Shown piece by piece: positions 10,546-18,794 of a stretch of DNA of 64,000 nucleotides; position 1 is the stretch's first letter; every line of letters starts with the position of its first letter. This DNA comes from Mesorhizobium ciceri biovar biserrulae WSM1271 (lineage in GTDB: Bacteria > Pseudomonadota > Alphaproteobacteria > Rhizobiales > Rhizobiaceae), in contig NC_014923.1 of the NCBI RefSeq assembly GCF_000185905.1, positions 5,603,501-5,667,500 on the forward strand, written 5' to 3'. The notes under the pieces are model-generated. The model was given only the letters and a program-made list of their open reading frames with translations. It made no database searches and was not told the origin of the DNA. A program made the translations under genes and the position numbers.

Positions 10546-11289
10546 TCACTTGCTGGCGGCAACGACGTTGCCCTGATAGTCCAGGCCGACGGCGAGGCTT
10601 TCGCCTGCCTTGGTGGCATGGCCCCGCCAGATGCCCTGGTCGTCCTTGGTAAGCTTCGACACGTTGGTATAGCCTGCACCCTCGATGCGGCTCTTGGCCT
10701 GGGCTTCGGTGAAGCTGTTTGCGCCGGGAACGAGAGCGGCAGCATTGGGGGTATTGTCGGTCTTCACCGCCGGTGTTGTCGCTCCCGTGATAGCGTCCTG
10801 CCCGGCTGCGATCTTTTCGATCATCTGCTGGTGCGTCTTCAGCGTATCGACCGTTTGCTGGGCGAATGTCTTGAGCCCGGCGTTGTCGCCGCCGCTGGCA
10901 TAGGTTTCAAACAGCTTGACGGCGTCGGCATGCGCCTTGCGCTGCATGTCGACATAGGCTGGATCGATCGGTGCCTGCGCATTCTTGAGCTTGTCGAGAT
11001 CGCCCTGGTGCTGGGCATCAAGCGCCGACGGCACTTTCAATTTTTGTTCGCCGGCCACGGTTGCCAGCTTGGCATTGGCCGCGCCGTGATCGCGGATCAT
11101 CATCTGGGCGAAGTCCTTGATGCTCTGGTCCTGAACCTTGCCCAAGGCAATCTGGCTCGAGTCGACTTCGAACTTGCCGCCGATGGCAGCCTTGTCGACG
11201 AAGGCCTGGGCGCTGTCGGCAGCAAAAGCAGGCACGGCGAGAAGAATGGAAGCAGCGGCGAGCGATGCGAAAAATTGTCGTGTTTTCAT
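10546..11289 (-). CDS. DUF4142 exported protein
   Basis: 247 residues with a signal peptide ending near AFA-AD. Residues 25-165 match the DUF4142 four-helix, ferritin-like layout (AFVDKAAIGGKFEVDSSQ, MMIRDHGAANAKL, DMQRKAHADAVKLFETY). The C-terminal 60 residues (SRIEGAGYTNVSKLTKDD then GIWRGHATKAG) look like a PepSY-like small domain often found alone in rhizobial periplasmic proteins, so this may be a fusion. It would act in the periplasm; the function is not established. A GGAAC-N16-TGTT promoter lies 33 bases upstream, and the YflT-like gene follows closely. Confidence 0.85.
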   Translation of the reverse strand: MKTRQFFASLAAASILLAVPAFAADSAQAFVDKAAIGGKFEVDSSQIALGKVQDQSIKDFAQMMIRDHGAANAKLATVAGEQKLKVPSALDAQHQGDLDKLKNAQAPIDPAYVDMQRKAHADAVKLFETYASGGDNAGLKTFAQQTVDTLKTHQQMIEKIAAGQDAITGATTPAVKTDNTPNAAALVPGANSFTEAQAKSRIEGAGYTNVSKLTKDDQGIWRGHATKAGESLAVGLDYQGNVVAASK

Positions 11290-11321
11290 CGGCTTTGTCC
11301 TTGCCTGGGATGCGTCGCCCT

Positions 11322-11346
11322 AACAGGCCAAGATGCGCTTTGTTCC
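11322..11346 (-). promoter_or_regulatory. Predicted sigma EcfG (general stress) promoter for the DUF4142 gene
   Basis: On the minus strand GGAAC (11346-11342), 16 bases, then TGTT (11325-11322). It matches the alphaproteobacterial general-stress pattern GGAAC-N16/17-cGTT and ends 33 bases upstream of the ATG at 11289. Confidence 0.75.
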
Positions 11347-11479
11347 GATACCCAGACGACATGCCTGCAGGCCCGGCAGCACCACGATCCACGCATGAGG
11401 CTGCCGAATTATCTCGCGTGAGATCTGCCACATCGACGGAAAATGTGGAGAAGTGACAGGCGACAGGAACGCCGGCACC

Positions 11480-11632
11480 ATGAACCAGCGTGGCTGCAAA
11501 AAAGCCGTGGTCGAGACAAGCAGTTTCCAGGCGCCGCTATTCTACATGCAGCATGGGTTCGAGGAATTCGGCAAAGTCGAATTCGGAATTCCAGGGCACG
11601 CACGCATCTTCCTTCGCAAGGACCTGTTGTAA
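11480..11632 (+). pseudogene. GNAT N-acetyltransferase, C-terminal remnant
   Basis: A 50-codon frame (MNQRGCKKAVVETSSF ... FYMQHGFEEFGKVEFG ... GHARIFLRKDLL) looks like the last third of a GNAT-family acetyltransferase: the beta5-alpha4 region with the FY..HGFEE motif and a typical C-terminal strand. The acetyl-CoA binding part is absent, and upstream frames do not supply it. It is probably the decayed end of a lost gene, lying between two stress promoters. Confidence 0.6.
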
Positions 11633-11692
11633 GTCTTGGGACGGGCGCGCACGGATGGCCATCGGCTAGTTGTTTCAAACGCCAGGTGCTCT

Positions 11693-11717
11693 GGAACAAA
11701 TCGACGGTTGCGGAGTT
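11693..11717 (+). promoter_or_regulatory. Predicted sigma EcfG promoter for the DUF982 gene
   Basis: GGAAC (11693-11697), 16 bases, AGTT (11714-11717), 67 bases upstream of the GTG at 11785. Spacing is identical to the other general-stress motifs in the window. Confidence 0.65.
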
Positions 11718-11784
11718 AAAGCGCGTCGCGACGCGCAGTCTTGCAGTCGCGTGTCGAATAGAGTGCATCCCGCTGGAGAGGCAT

Positions 11785-12039
11785 GTGCGTACTGGACATT
11801 TCAGAAAGCCGATTGTCATTCAACCTGGCCGGATAGACCGCGACAGGGTTGTGGTTTCGGTGTCGGACGCAGCCGAAGTGCTGCTGCGGGACTGGCCAAA
11901 GCCGACATCCGAGCGGCGTCTTGCCGCGATCAGAGCGTGCCTTGCCGTCATGCGAGGCGAAAAGCCGACAAGGGCGGCACGACAGGCGTTCATCGTTGCG
12001 GCCAAGGACGCCAGGATTCTGCTGAGCGAGCAAGTCTGA
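11785..12039 (+). CDS. DUF982 domain protein
   Basis: 84 residues resembling the small DUF982 proteins common in Rhizobium and Mesorhizobium: a short beta-rich N-terminus (HFRKPIVIQPGR), then VSDAAEVLLRDWP and a C-terminal helix (RQAFIVAAKDARILLS). The frame is open further upstream, but family length and GGAGAG at 11775-11780 favour the GTG at 11785. Function is unknown. A general-stress promoter motif lies upstream. Confidence 0.7.
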   Translation: MRTGHFRKPIVIQPGRIDRDRVVVSVSDAAEVLLRDWPKPTSERRLAAIRACLAVMRGEKPTRAARQAFIVAAKDARILLSEQV

Positions 12040-12129
12040 CCGTGGCGGGTCGCCTCAGTGCATGCAAGCTTGGTTCCGCTGGCGCCTGCAAGTGCGATAC
12101 TGCCGAGATTGGTTCGAAGGGGAGAGATT

Positions 12130-12456
12130 ATGGCTAAGGTTTCAGGTCTCACGCCTGCCGCGGCCAGAGGCGAAGTTCAGGCAGGAGCAACGCACGACAA
12201 GACGCCGGGGTTCGATCCCGCCATTGCCCCGCTTGAGACAGACGCAGAGGCCGCGGACACACAAAATCCGGTCGCTAAGACAAGTCCGCTGCGCACTCGT
12301 CCAAAATTCGAAAACGATGCCAGCTTTGCCAATGCCATGCGTCCGGTCGAAGGCGAGCCGGAACTGCGGCCTGGCGGCAACTGGCCGGTGTTGGTGATTG
12401 CAGCTGTCGTTTTGACAGCAGCCGTGGTCTTCCTGGCGGCAAGCATGCTGCGATGA
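12130..12456 (+). CDS. Hypothetical C-terminally membrane-anchored protein
   Basis: 108 residues, not recognised. The first about 80 residues are polar and probably disordered (rich in Ala, Pro, Asp, Thr). A single membrane helix near the C-terminus (WPVLVIAAVVLTAAVVFLAA) suggests a tail-anchored protein facing the cytoplasm. The ATG at 12130 is preceded by GGGGAGAG; an earlier in-frame ATG at 12058 has no such site. No stress promoter motif was found directly upstream, so it may be read with the DUF982 gene 90 bases before it. Confidence 0.65.
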   Translation: MAKVSGLTPAAARGEVQAGATHDKTPGFDPAIAPLETDAEAADTQNPVAKTSPLRTRPKFENDASFANAMRPVEGEPELRPGGNWPVLVIAAVVLTAAVVFLAASMLR

Positions 12457-12486
12457 GAATAATCCCGACGATGCAGCACCCACGAC

Positions 12487-12822
12487 CTATTCCTGGAGGT
12501 CCGGCGCGTCCTTCATGCCTGAGAGTTCGGTCATTGGGCACAGCAGCCGCGGTCGCGCGGGATCGGAGATGTCGAGCTTGTCCCAAGGAATGCGGTATAG
12601 ACCGTCGCGGCGGCGCAATCGGAAAAGATCCAGCACCGCCACGCCTATGGCCGAAGCCGAAAGACGCTCGAAAGCAGCGTAGACCCCGACGTGGAATTCG
12701 GTGACGACGAAATCGTCACCATCCCGTTCGGCGCGGATCTCCTCGATATAACCGACATTCTTGCCGCGCTGCGAGAGTACGCGCCGCCCCGCCAGATGCT
12801 CGAGATTGACCGTGATCATCAT
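12487..12822 (-). CDS. PRC-barrel-like protein (second of pair)
   Basis: About 111 residues. The N-terminus (LEHLAGRRVLSQRGKNVGYIEEI) looks like a PRC-barrel strand pair, as in photosynthetic reaction-centre H subunit and RimM relatives. The rest (VTEFHVGVYAAFERL, DGLYRIPWDKLDISDP) repeats the barrel theme. Tandem ATGs overlap the preceding stop; GGGAG lies just upstream, so translation is coupled. It is the last gene of an operon with a second PRC-like protein and an Nramp-like transporter, which suggests a cytoplasmic accessory to transport. That role is inferred. Confidence 0.75.
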   Translation of the reverse strand: MMITVNLEHLAGRRVLSQRGKNVGYIEEIRAERDGDDFVVTEFHVGVYAAFERLSASAIGVAVLDLFRLRRRDGLYRIPWDKLDISDPARPRLLCPMTELSGMKDAPDLQE

Positions 12823-13184
12823 CAAGCTCCCGGAATGCGCCCGATAATATGGTCGCGCAACCAGTCCTGCCAGGCGAAGATCGACGTTTCTCGCACATCG
12901 ATGTCGAACTCGATATCGATGCCGATATCTTTCACCTTGCGCCAGGCGATCCGATGAGGTTCGCCATGCTGCGTGCCACCCAGCTTGACCGCGAGCCGCG
13001 CCATCCAGCGCCCGGGCCGTGCGCCGAGGCGACGCGCCAGGGTGATGGAGCCGAGTTCGATGGCAATGATCCGAGGCGGCTTGCCAGGCCGCAACTGCGC
13101 CACCAAACCGTCGACCTTACCGACCTTGACCTGCTCGCGGTCGACCACCTGCTTGTCCAGGAGATCACGCAGCAACTTCATCAT
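12822..13184 (-). CDS. PRC-barrel-like protein (first of pair)
   Basis: 120 residues beginning with a PRC-barrel-type segment (LLDKQVVDREQVKVGKVDGLVAQL) and a second half with similar strand spacing (EPHRIAWRKVKDIGIDIEF). Its ATG overlaps the transporter stop (ATGA), and GGAGG lies 3 bases upstream, so it is translationally coupled to the Nramp-like gene. Comparable transporter-plus-PRC sets occur where a magnesium or metal transporter carries a cytoplasmic PRC or CBS region. I infer a sensing or regulatory subunit. Confidence 0.75.
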   Translation of the reverse strand: MMKLLRDLLDKQVVDREQVKVGKVDGLVAQLRPGKPPRIIAIELGSITLARRLGARPGRWMARLAVKLGGTQHGEPHRIAWRKVKDIGIDIEFDIDVRETSIFAWQDWLRDHIIGRIPGA

Positions 13185-14401
13185 GTGCCTCCGAATATCT
13201 GCAGCGGGATGGTCACCACCGCCAGTACGAAGCCAAGCGCGATGATGAAGATGACGGCGGCATTTGACAAAATGCCGTTGCGATGCTCGCCGACATAACG
13301 TTTGTCGTTCAGCAGAAACAGGAACGGAACGACGGTCAGCGGAAGGCTGGCAGCCGTCAGCGCCATGGAAAAGATGGTGAGCCTCAGCGGGTCAAGACCA
13401 AGCGCGATGGGAATAGCCGCCAACAGCAATGATATCGTGTAGGTGGCGCTGAAACCCGGATCGTCGCGCGGCTTGCGATCCTCGCCCCAATTCCAGCCGA
13501 ACCCTTGGGCCACAAGATAGGCCTGTTGCAACCCGACCTCGAGTGCGGCGCCGAAGCAGGCGATGGCGAGAGAAGCAACAAACAGCACGAAGCCCCAGAA
13601 GCCGAATATGGGGATCAGCATCAACGGCAATTGGTGATAGTCGTCCACCTGGGTGACGCCATGCGTGGCGAGCACGAGAGCGGCCACGATCAACACGCCG
13701 ATCGAGATGGTGCCCCCGAAGGTCATGCCCAACCCCGCTATCGCCCGATTGGCGCCGAGATAGCTTTTGTCCCACCGGTCCTCGATGGCCCCCGAGGAAT
13801 AGAACATGAACAGGTAGGGCGATATCGAGGCGCCCAGAATGCTGACCGCCATGAACCAGTAATTGGCGGCATCGTGGACCGGCAGCGAAGGCACGGCGCC
13901 CCTTGCGACTGCCGTCCAATCAGGTCTCAGCATCACCGCTCCGACGACGAAACACAGCGTCACCAGACCGAGAAACGACACGCCCTTCTCGATGACGCCG
14001 AACGTGCCTTTCCAGAGCAGCAGCCACGCCAGCAAAGCCACCGGCAGTGCCCACCACTGGAAGCCTATGCCCGTGGCAAGTTCGAGCGCAATGGCAACGC
14101 CGCCGATCTCGGCGGACAGCACCAGGAAATTGACCAGCAAGGCGGCAAGCAACGGCCATAGAAAGACGTTGAAACCGAACCTTTCGCGGATGCCGTCGGA
14201 GATCGTGTGATGGCTCACGGCCGCGAACCGGCCGGACATTTCGACAAGGAAGATGATGCAGACGGTGCCAAGCACCACCGCCCAGATCAACTGGAAGCCA
14301 AACATCGCGCCTGCCTGCGCCGCCGTCGCCATGGACCCAACTTCGAGAAAGCCGCCGACGCTGGTGACGACGCCGAGGGATATTTCGAGGAGCTTTTTCA
14401 T
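13181..14401 (-). CDS. Nramp-like divalent metal transporter with altered metal site
   Basis: 406 residues with about 11 hydrophobic segments and the Nramp layout, placing it in the inner membrane. In canonical Nramps helix 1 has DPGN and helix 6 has MPH; here the aligned segments read LEVGSMAT and SISPYLF. The Asp, Asn and Met that bind Mn/Fe are therefore replaced by Glu, Ser and Ser. This resembles Nramp-related proteins with other substrates such as Mg, but the substrate cannot be assigned. It starts on the lipoprotein stop (ATGA overlap) and is followed by two overlapping PRC-barrel genes, so all form one operon that may start at the stress promoter near 15576. Confidence 0.85.
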   Translation of the reverse strand: MKKLLEISLGVVTSVGGFLEVGSMATAAQAGAMFGFQLIWAVVLGTVCIIFLVEMSGRFAAVSHHTISDGIRERFGFNVFLWPLLAALLVNFLVLSAEIGGVAIALELATGIGFQWWALPVALLAWLLLWKGTFGVIEKGVSFLGLVTLCFVVGAVMLRPDWTAVARGAVPSLPVHDAANYWFMAVSILGASISPYLFMFYSSGAIEDRWDKSYLGANRAIAGLGMTFGGTISIGVLIVAALVLATHGVTQVDDYHQLPLMLIPIFGFWGFVLFVASLAIACFGAALEVGLQQAYLVAQGFGWNWGEDRKPRDDPGFSATYTISLLLAAIPIALGLDPLRLTIFSMALTAASLPLTVVPFLFLLNDKRYVGEHRNGILSNAAVIFIIALGFVLAVVTIPLQIFGGT

Positions 14402-14853
14402 GGCTTCGGCGCGAAATATTTGGCGTAGGCGGTAGCGAGCGCACGCGACGCCAGCCGTAAATCCTGTTGCGCGTCTTGGACCTTCAGCCGGTCATCTGCC
14501 TGCAGTCCGGCCTCGGCACGCGTCACCGCGACCGACAAATCATTGACTGCTTTTGTCAGAGAAGCTTGCTCGGTGGGTTCACTGGTTTCGGCGGACCGGA
14601 TTTGCGCTCCCGTATCTGCAAGCGTCTTGCCGATCGATTGCAGCGTGTCCACCGTGTATGCGGTCGGCGCCGCCCCTGCCGCCCAGGCGTCCAGCGCCAT
14701 CAACACGGTCTGCGATGCGGACGCCACGGTTCGTGATTGCTGCTCGATCTGATCGGAAGATGAGCATGCCGAGAGCATCAGCAAAAGCAGGCACAGGCAA
14801 TCGAGCCTGAGATAGCGGCGGCTAACGATCAAATCAGGCGTTTGGTGCGCCAC
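14398..14853 (-). CDS. Lipoprotein with helical periplasmic domain
   Basis: 151 residues. The N-terminus has arginines, a hydrophobic stretch and a lipobox (LLMLSAC-SSS), so it is a predicted lipoprotein. The rest is helical and Ala/Gln-rich (residues 40-150) without a recognised domain. The GTG at 14853 is chosen because GGAGA lies 7 bases upstream and it gives a compact signal peptide; the frame is open to 15000. It overlaps the Nramp-like gene by 4 bases, which points to a role tied to that transporter in the envelope. Confidence 0.75.
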   Translation of the reverse strand: MAHQTPDLIVSRRYLRLDCLCLLLLMLSACSSSDQIEQQSRTVASASQTVLMALDAWAAGAAPTAYTVDTLQSIGKTLADTGAQIRSAETSEPTEQASLTKAVNDLSVAVTRAEAGLQADDRLKVQDAQQDLRLASRALATAYAKYFAPKP

Positions 14854-14996
14854 AGAATAGTCTCCCCGACCCAACAAACCGCGGCCGGCGTGAATCTGAT
14901 CTAGAGCGCTCGACGAGTCCGTCAACAACCGCGGCTCCCGATCCGGAGCACGAGGCGGTCTCAATCGGGTTTCGGTTGCTAGTGGGGTGCTGAACG

Positions 14997-15227
14997 TCAA
15001 TCGGGGCGATCCCCGCTCGAAGCGTCTTGGATTCCGTATTCGTGAATGAGGCCGAGAACCTGACTTCTGACTGTGTCGCGCGCGTCGGGCTGGATGAAAA
15101 ACATCAGCCGCTCGACCGCTTCCACAACTGCTTCCGGCAGATCCGAAACCGCATCGGTGAGTTCGCTGCCATGCTCGTACATATTGTCCGTCAGCTTCTT
15201 GTCGAGGTCGGAAAGGATGCCCATCAT
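14997..15227 (-). CDS. Hypothetical small acidic protein
   Basis: 76 residues, soluble and helical (LSDLDKKLTDNMYEHGSELTDAV, then LPEAVVEAVERLMFFI), with no recognised domain. The ATG at 15227 has GGAG 5 bases upstream; a GTG two codons earlier overlaps that site. It lies between the small membrane protein and the lipoprotein and probably belongs to the same transcript. Confidence 0.65.
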   Translation of the reverse strand: MMGILSDLDKKLTDNMYEHGSELTDAVSDLPEAVVEAVERLMFFIQPDARDTVRSQVLGLIHEYGIQDASSGDRPD

Positions 15228-15311
15228 CCGCACTCCAGATCGGTGCTGTGTTGATCTCAGTTCGACAGCGTTACTGCCAGGTCACCCTCCCCTGTTGCTG
15301 CCAGCCATCGA

Positions 15312-15530
15312 TCACTGTTGCCCCGGCATTTCCGTGTTTTCCCTGGGATTTTTCTGGACGCCGGCAGCCGGGGCGGTATCCGCCGGGGCATTGCCGCCCT
15401 GGTTCTGCTCCGGCGCGCGTTTCAGCGGCGAGGTCTGCCATCCCATGTCAACGTAGAAGAAGCCGACGACGAAACCGACAATGATGACCGCCGCTATCAC
15501 CAGCGAGATTATTGCGTTGCGTCGCTCCAT
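15312..15530 (-). CDS. Small single-span membrane protein
   Basis: 72 residues: a short basic N-terminus (MERRN), one membrane helix (IISLVIAAVIIVGFVVGFFY) and a proline/glutamine-rich, probably disordered tail outside the cytoplasm. The ATG at 15530 has AAGGAG 6 bases upstream, and a general-stress motif sits 22 bases further up. It is the likely first gene of the operon running down to the PRC-barrel genes. Function is unknown. Confidence 0.75.
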   Translation of the reverse strand: MERRNAIISLVIAAVIIVGFVVGFFYVDMGWQTSPLKRAPEQNQGGNAPADTAPAAGVQKNPRENTEMPGQQ

Positions 15531-15551
15531 TTGCGGCTCCTTCCATCGCCG

Positions 15552-15576
15552 AACAGCCCATGACGGAAATAGTTCC
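15552..15576 (-). promoter_or_regulatory. Predicted sigma EcfG promoter for the Nramp/PRC operon
   Basis: Minus-strand GGAAC (15576-15572), 16 bases, TGTT (15555-15552), 22 bases before the ATG at 15530. It is divergent from a second copy at 15697-15721. Confidence 0.75.
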
Positions 15577-15696
15577 ACAGGCAAGCGCCCTCAGTGAGGA
15601 CCGGGTCTGGCGCTTGCCGGCCTGGCCTCCAGCGGTGGGGCGATCCGGGATTGGCGGGATTGGATTGAACCAGCGACGTTCCCATCCCGGCAGCGG

Positions 15697-15721
15697 GGAA
15701 CAATCAACGAGCGGCGAGGTT
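15697..15721 (+). promoter_or_regulatory. Predicted sigma EcfG promoter for the FdhF/YdeP-like gene
   Basis: GGAAC (15697-15701), 16 bases, GGTT (15718-15721), 27 bases before the ATG at 15749. It is one half of a back-to-back promoter pair. Confidence 0.75.
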
Positions 15722-15748
15722 TGGTAGTCGCACTTGCGAGGTTCTGCC

Positions 15749-18049
15749 ATGAAACCTGCCGTTACCGATCATGTCGAAATCAAGAAATACGACCACCCGA
15801 CGGGCGGGTGGGGATCCCTGTCTTCCTTGATCCGTAAAGCCTATGGCGAAGGCCTTCTGATGTCTGGGATATGGAGCACTCTGCTCAAGCAGAACAAGGC
15901 AGACGGCTATATGTGCGTTTCATGCTCATGGGCCAAGCCGGCAGAGCCGCGGCCTTTCGAGTTTTGCGAAAATGGCGCCAAGGCCACGCTGTGGGATCAG
16001 ACGAAGCTGCGCTGCGGCCCCGATTTCTTTGCACGACATTCCGTCACCGAACTGCTCGATTGGCCGGATTGCGAGCTGGAAAAGCAGGGCCGGCTGACCG
16101 ATCCGTTGCGCTACAATGCCGTCACCGACCGCTACGAGCCGGTGTCCTGGAATGAAGCCTTCGCCGAGATCGGCATGGAACTTCGGCGCCTCGATCCGAA
16201 ATCGGTGGTTTTCTATACGTCCGGCCGGGCCTCTTTGGAGGCTTCCTTCATGTATCAGCTGTTCGCGCGCATCTACGGTTCGTCGAACCTGCCCGATTCT
16301 TCCAACATGTGTCACGAATCGACCTCGGTCGGGCTTCCCAGATCAATCGGCTCGCCGGTTGGAACCGTACAACTCGAAGACTTTTCGCAATGCGACATGA
16401 TGTTCTTCTTCGGCCACAACACCGGGGTGACGGCGCCGCGGCTGTTGCACCCGCTGCAGGAGGCCCGTGAACGCAATGTGCCGGTGTTCACCTTCAACCC
16501 CTTGCCGGAGCGAGGGCTCAAGCGCTTCAAGAACCCGCAGAATCCCGTTGACATGCTGTCGCCGGGGCCCGGCACGAAAATGTCCAGCGACTTCTTCCAG
16601 GTCCGCGGCGGCGGCGATATCGCCGCCATGACCGGCATCGCCAAGGCTGTGCTCGCGCTCGACGATGCGGCCCGCGAGCAGGGAAGCTCGCGTATCCTCG
16701 ATATCGGGTTTATCGCGGAACATACGCATGGTTTCGCCGAATTCGAGGCCTATCTGCGCGCTGCCGCGTGGGATGACATCGTCGCCCGGTCGGGCATTGC
16801 GCGACCGGATCTGGAGCATGTCGCCGAAGTCTACAGCCGGTCCAATGCGGTGATCGGCAACTATGGCATGGGTCTGACACAGCACAGGCATGGCACCGAA
16901 AACGTGCAGATGTTGTGCAATCTGCTGCTGATGCGCGGCAATATGGGAAAACCCGGCGCCGGCATTTCGCCCCTGCGAGGTCATTCCAACGTCCAGGGCC
17001 AGCGCACCGTCGGCATATCCGAAAAACCTGAACTCGTTCCGCTCGACAAATTCGCCGAGTTCTATGCATTCGAGCCCCCGCGCGAGAAGGGTCTCGATAC
17101 GGTCGAGACTTGCGAAGGCGTCATCGCCGGCTCGGTGAAAGGCTTTATCGGCCTGGGTGGTAATTTCGTCCGCGCCGTGCCCGAAACCGGCCTCGTTGAG
17201 AAAGCCTGGCGCAGACTTGGCCTGCATGTCGAAATCGCGACCAAGCTCAACCGAAGTCATCTCCTGCCGGGGGCAGTGACCTATCTGTTGCCCTGTCTGT
17301 CCCGGTTGGAAAGAGATCGCCAGGCAAGCGGCGATCAGACCGTTTCCATGGAGGATTCGACCGCCTGCATCCATGGGTCCTTTGGATCGCGCCCGCCGGT
17401 TTCGCCAAACCTGCTTTCGGAACCGAAGATCGTCGCGGAGTTGGCCAAGGCCACCGTGCCAGACATGAGTTCGATCCCGTGGGACAAGTGGATTGCCGAC
17501 TATTCTCGCATCCGTGATGAGATCGAGCGCTGCTTTCCACAGCATTTCCGCCAGTTCAACAAGCGGTTCCTGACACCCGGAGGCTTCCATCGTGACATCA
17601 AGGCATCGAAGCGAATTTGGGAGACGCCGAACAAGAAGGCCAATTTCAAGCCGCCCACCACGCTGGAGACAGATCCCGATATCGATGTCTCGGGCCAAAA
17701 GGTGCTGACGCTGATCACAGTGCGATCCAACGACCAGTTCAACACGACCGTCTACGGTTATGATGACAGGTTGCGCGGCATCCACGGTACACGCATGGTG
17801 TTGCTGATGAATGAGGCCGACATCCAGCGGTTCGGACTGACCGCGGGGCAACAGATCGATCTCGAAACGCATGCCGATGACGGTGTGGAGCGGCGTGTGC
17901 GCGGCCTTCGCGTGACACCCTATTCCGTGCGGCAAGGCAACTGCGCCGGCTATTATCCGGAACTCAATCCCCTGGTGCCCCTATGGCATCGCGCCAAGGA
18001 GGCCCACGTTCCGGCCGTCAAGTCCGTTCCCGTAAGAATTGTTTGCTGA
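15749..18049 (+). CDS. FdhF/YdeP-family molybdopterin oxidoreductase
   Basis: 766 residues of the molybdopterin-guanine-dinucleotide oxidoreductase superfamily, closest in layout to YdeP and relatives of formate dehydrogenase alpha (conserved phrases FEFCENGAKA, GNYGMGLTQHRHGTENVQM, LLMRGNMGKPGAGISPLRGHSNVQGQ). Near residue 55 the motif is CVSC with a later Cys in FEFCENG, so a complete four-Cys Fe-S site is not obvious. CHESTSVG near residue 190 may supply a metal-side residue. The C-terminal beta-barrel cofactor domain is present (VRSNDQFNTTVYGYDDR). It is cytoplasmic with no Tat signal. The natural substrate is unknown; YdeP homologues are linked to acid resistance. The ATG at 15749 has GAGG upstream and a stress promoter motif. 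Confidence 0.88.
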   Translation: MKPAVTDHVEIKKYDHPTGGWGSLSSLIRKAYGEGLLMSGIWSTLLKQNKADGYMCVSCSWAKPAEPRPFEFCENGAKATLWDQTKLRCGPDFFARHSVTELLDWPDCELEKQGRLTDPLRYNAVTDRYEPVSWNEAFAEIGMELRRLDPKSVVFYTSGRASLEASFMYQLFARIYGSSNLPDSSNMCHESTSVGLPRSIGSPVGTVQLEDFSQCDMMFFFGHNTGVTAPRLLHPLQEARERNVPVFTFNPLPERGLKRFKNPQNPVDMLSPGPGTKMSSDFFQVRGGGDIAAMTGIAKAVLALDDAAREQGSSRILDIGFIAEHTHGFAEFEAYLRAAAWDDIVARSGIARPDLEHVAEVYSRSNAVIGNYGMGLTQHRHGTENVQMLCNLLLMRGNMGKPGAGISPLRGHSNVQGQRTVGISEKPELVPLDKFAEFYAFEPPREKGLDTVETCEGVIAGSVKGFIGLGGNFVRAVPETGLVEKAWRRLGLHVEIATKLNRSHLLPGAVTYLLPCLSRLERDRQASGDQTVSMEDSTACIHGSFGSRPPVSPNLLSEPKIVAELAKATVPDMSSIPWDKWIADYSRIRDEIERCFPQHFRQFNKRFLTPGGFHRDIKASKRIWETPNKKANFKPPTTLETDPDIDVSGQKVLTLITVRSNDQFNTTVYGYDDRLRGIHGTRMVLLMNEADIQRFGLTAGQQIDLETHADDGVERRVRGLRVTPYSVRQGNCAGYYPELNPLVPLWHRAKEAHVPAVKSVPVRIVC

Positions 18050-18133
18050 GGCCGGAGGCCTCGGTTCCGGCCGGAGAGACGTGTCCGGCGACCCCGCCGT
18101 TGGGCACAGAAGCGACCGTAGCCGCCACTTGGC

Positions 18134-18352
18134 CTAGCCGCCACTTGGCTTTGGAGATGCCGGCTGGGTTGGCTGCGTACCTTGCTGCTCGCCGCCGGTG
18201 CTGGTCTGCGGTGTCGGGTTGGTGTCGGTCGTGGGATTCTTGTCGACCGGTTGGCTGTTCGTAGTATCCGTCTTGGACTTGGCTGGATCGGCATTATCGT
18301 TGCACCCCGCCAAGGCGAGCAATGCCGCCGACATCAATAGCACTGCTCTCAT
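18134..18352 (-). CDS. Small lipoprotein with Thr/Pro/Gln-rich tail
   Basis: 72 residues: signal MRAVLLMSAALLALAG with lipobox LAGC-NDN, then a low-complexity tail rich in Thr, Pro, Gln and Asn with no fold. The ATG at 18352 has AGGAGA 7 bases upstream and overlaps the stop of the preceding gene (ATGA), so the two are translated together. Probably membrane-attached; role unknown. Confidence 0.75.
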   Translation of the reverse strand: MRAVLLMSAALLALAGCNDNADPAKSKTDTTNSQPVDKNPTTDTNPTPQTSTGGEQQGTQPTQPASPKPSGG

Positions 18353-18612
18353 GCTGACTTCTCCTGGAGTTCGGGCGAAGCCGCCTGCCAATGACCTATT
18401 CGGTCGAACCGCACCGAAAGCCCTTGCTTGACGGCGCTTCTGGCCAGCAGATGGTCCAGTTCGGCATCTTCAATCGGACTTCGTACGACCTGGCGGATGG
18501 CTTTGCAGGCAAGTTCCGTCGAGACGAAATCATATCTCCTGCTCCTGGCGACAACATATTGTTCGACCAGCATTTTTACGCGCCTGAGCGCGATTTCTTC
18601 GGCGAATTGCAT
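18349..18612 (-). CDS. Hypothetical conserved small protein
   Basis: 87 residues, helical and basic (MQFAEEIALRRVKMLVEQYVV, then TELACKAIRQVVRSPIEDAELDHLL). Not recognised as a named family. The ATG at 18612 has AGGAGG immediately upstream, and a stress promoter motif lies 21 bases above. It is coupled to the lipoprotein gene that follows. Confidence 0.7.
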   Translation of the reverse strand: MQFAEEIALRRVKMLVEQYVVARSRRYDFVSTELACKAIRQVVRSPIEDAELDHLLARSAVKQGLSVRFDRIGHWQAASPELQEKSA

Positions 18613-18632
18613 TTTGTTCCTCCTGCACGCCG

Positions 18633-18657
18633 AACTGCCGAACCGGTACGTTGTTCC
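18633..18657 (-). promoter_or_regulatory. Predicted sigma EcfG promoter, proximal
   Basis: Minus-strand GGAAC (18657-18653), 16 bases, AGTT (18636-18633), 21 bases before the ATG at 18612. Confidence 0.65.
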
Positions 18658-18696
18658 CACCCCGGTCCAAAAACATGATCGTCGAGATCATTAAAG

Positions 18697-18725
18697 GCTC
18701 GCGCTTTCCAACAGAAAGCGCGAGC
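18697..18725 (-). terminator. Perfect 12-bp hairpin, terminator or small-RNA end
   Basis: GCTCGCGCTTTC (18697-18708) and GAAAGCGCGAGC (18714-18725) are perfectly complementary around a 5-base loop. On the minus strand the stem is followed by CCTTTAATG, a weak T stretch. It could end the kinase/response-regulator transcript (stop at 18912) or a short RNA started by the motif at 18819-18795. Confidence 0.5.
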
Positions 18726-18794
18726 GGGTCAGGCTGAGGGGGACCCGATCGTCCAGCATCAAACGAGGGGAGCGATGACGCTGCACGGCTACCG

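Noticed and set aside
16343..17935. A 530-codon minus-strand frame
   Set aside because: It lies fully antisense to the well-supported molybdopterin oxidoreductase and shows no domain.
18048..18062. Short GC stem (GAGGCC/GGCCTC) after the oxidoreductase gene as a terminator
   Set aside because: Only 6 bp with a 3-base loop and no T run; too weak to call.
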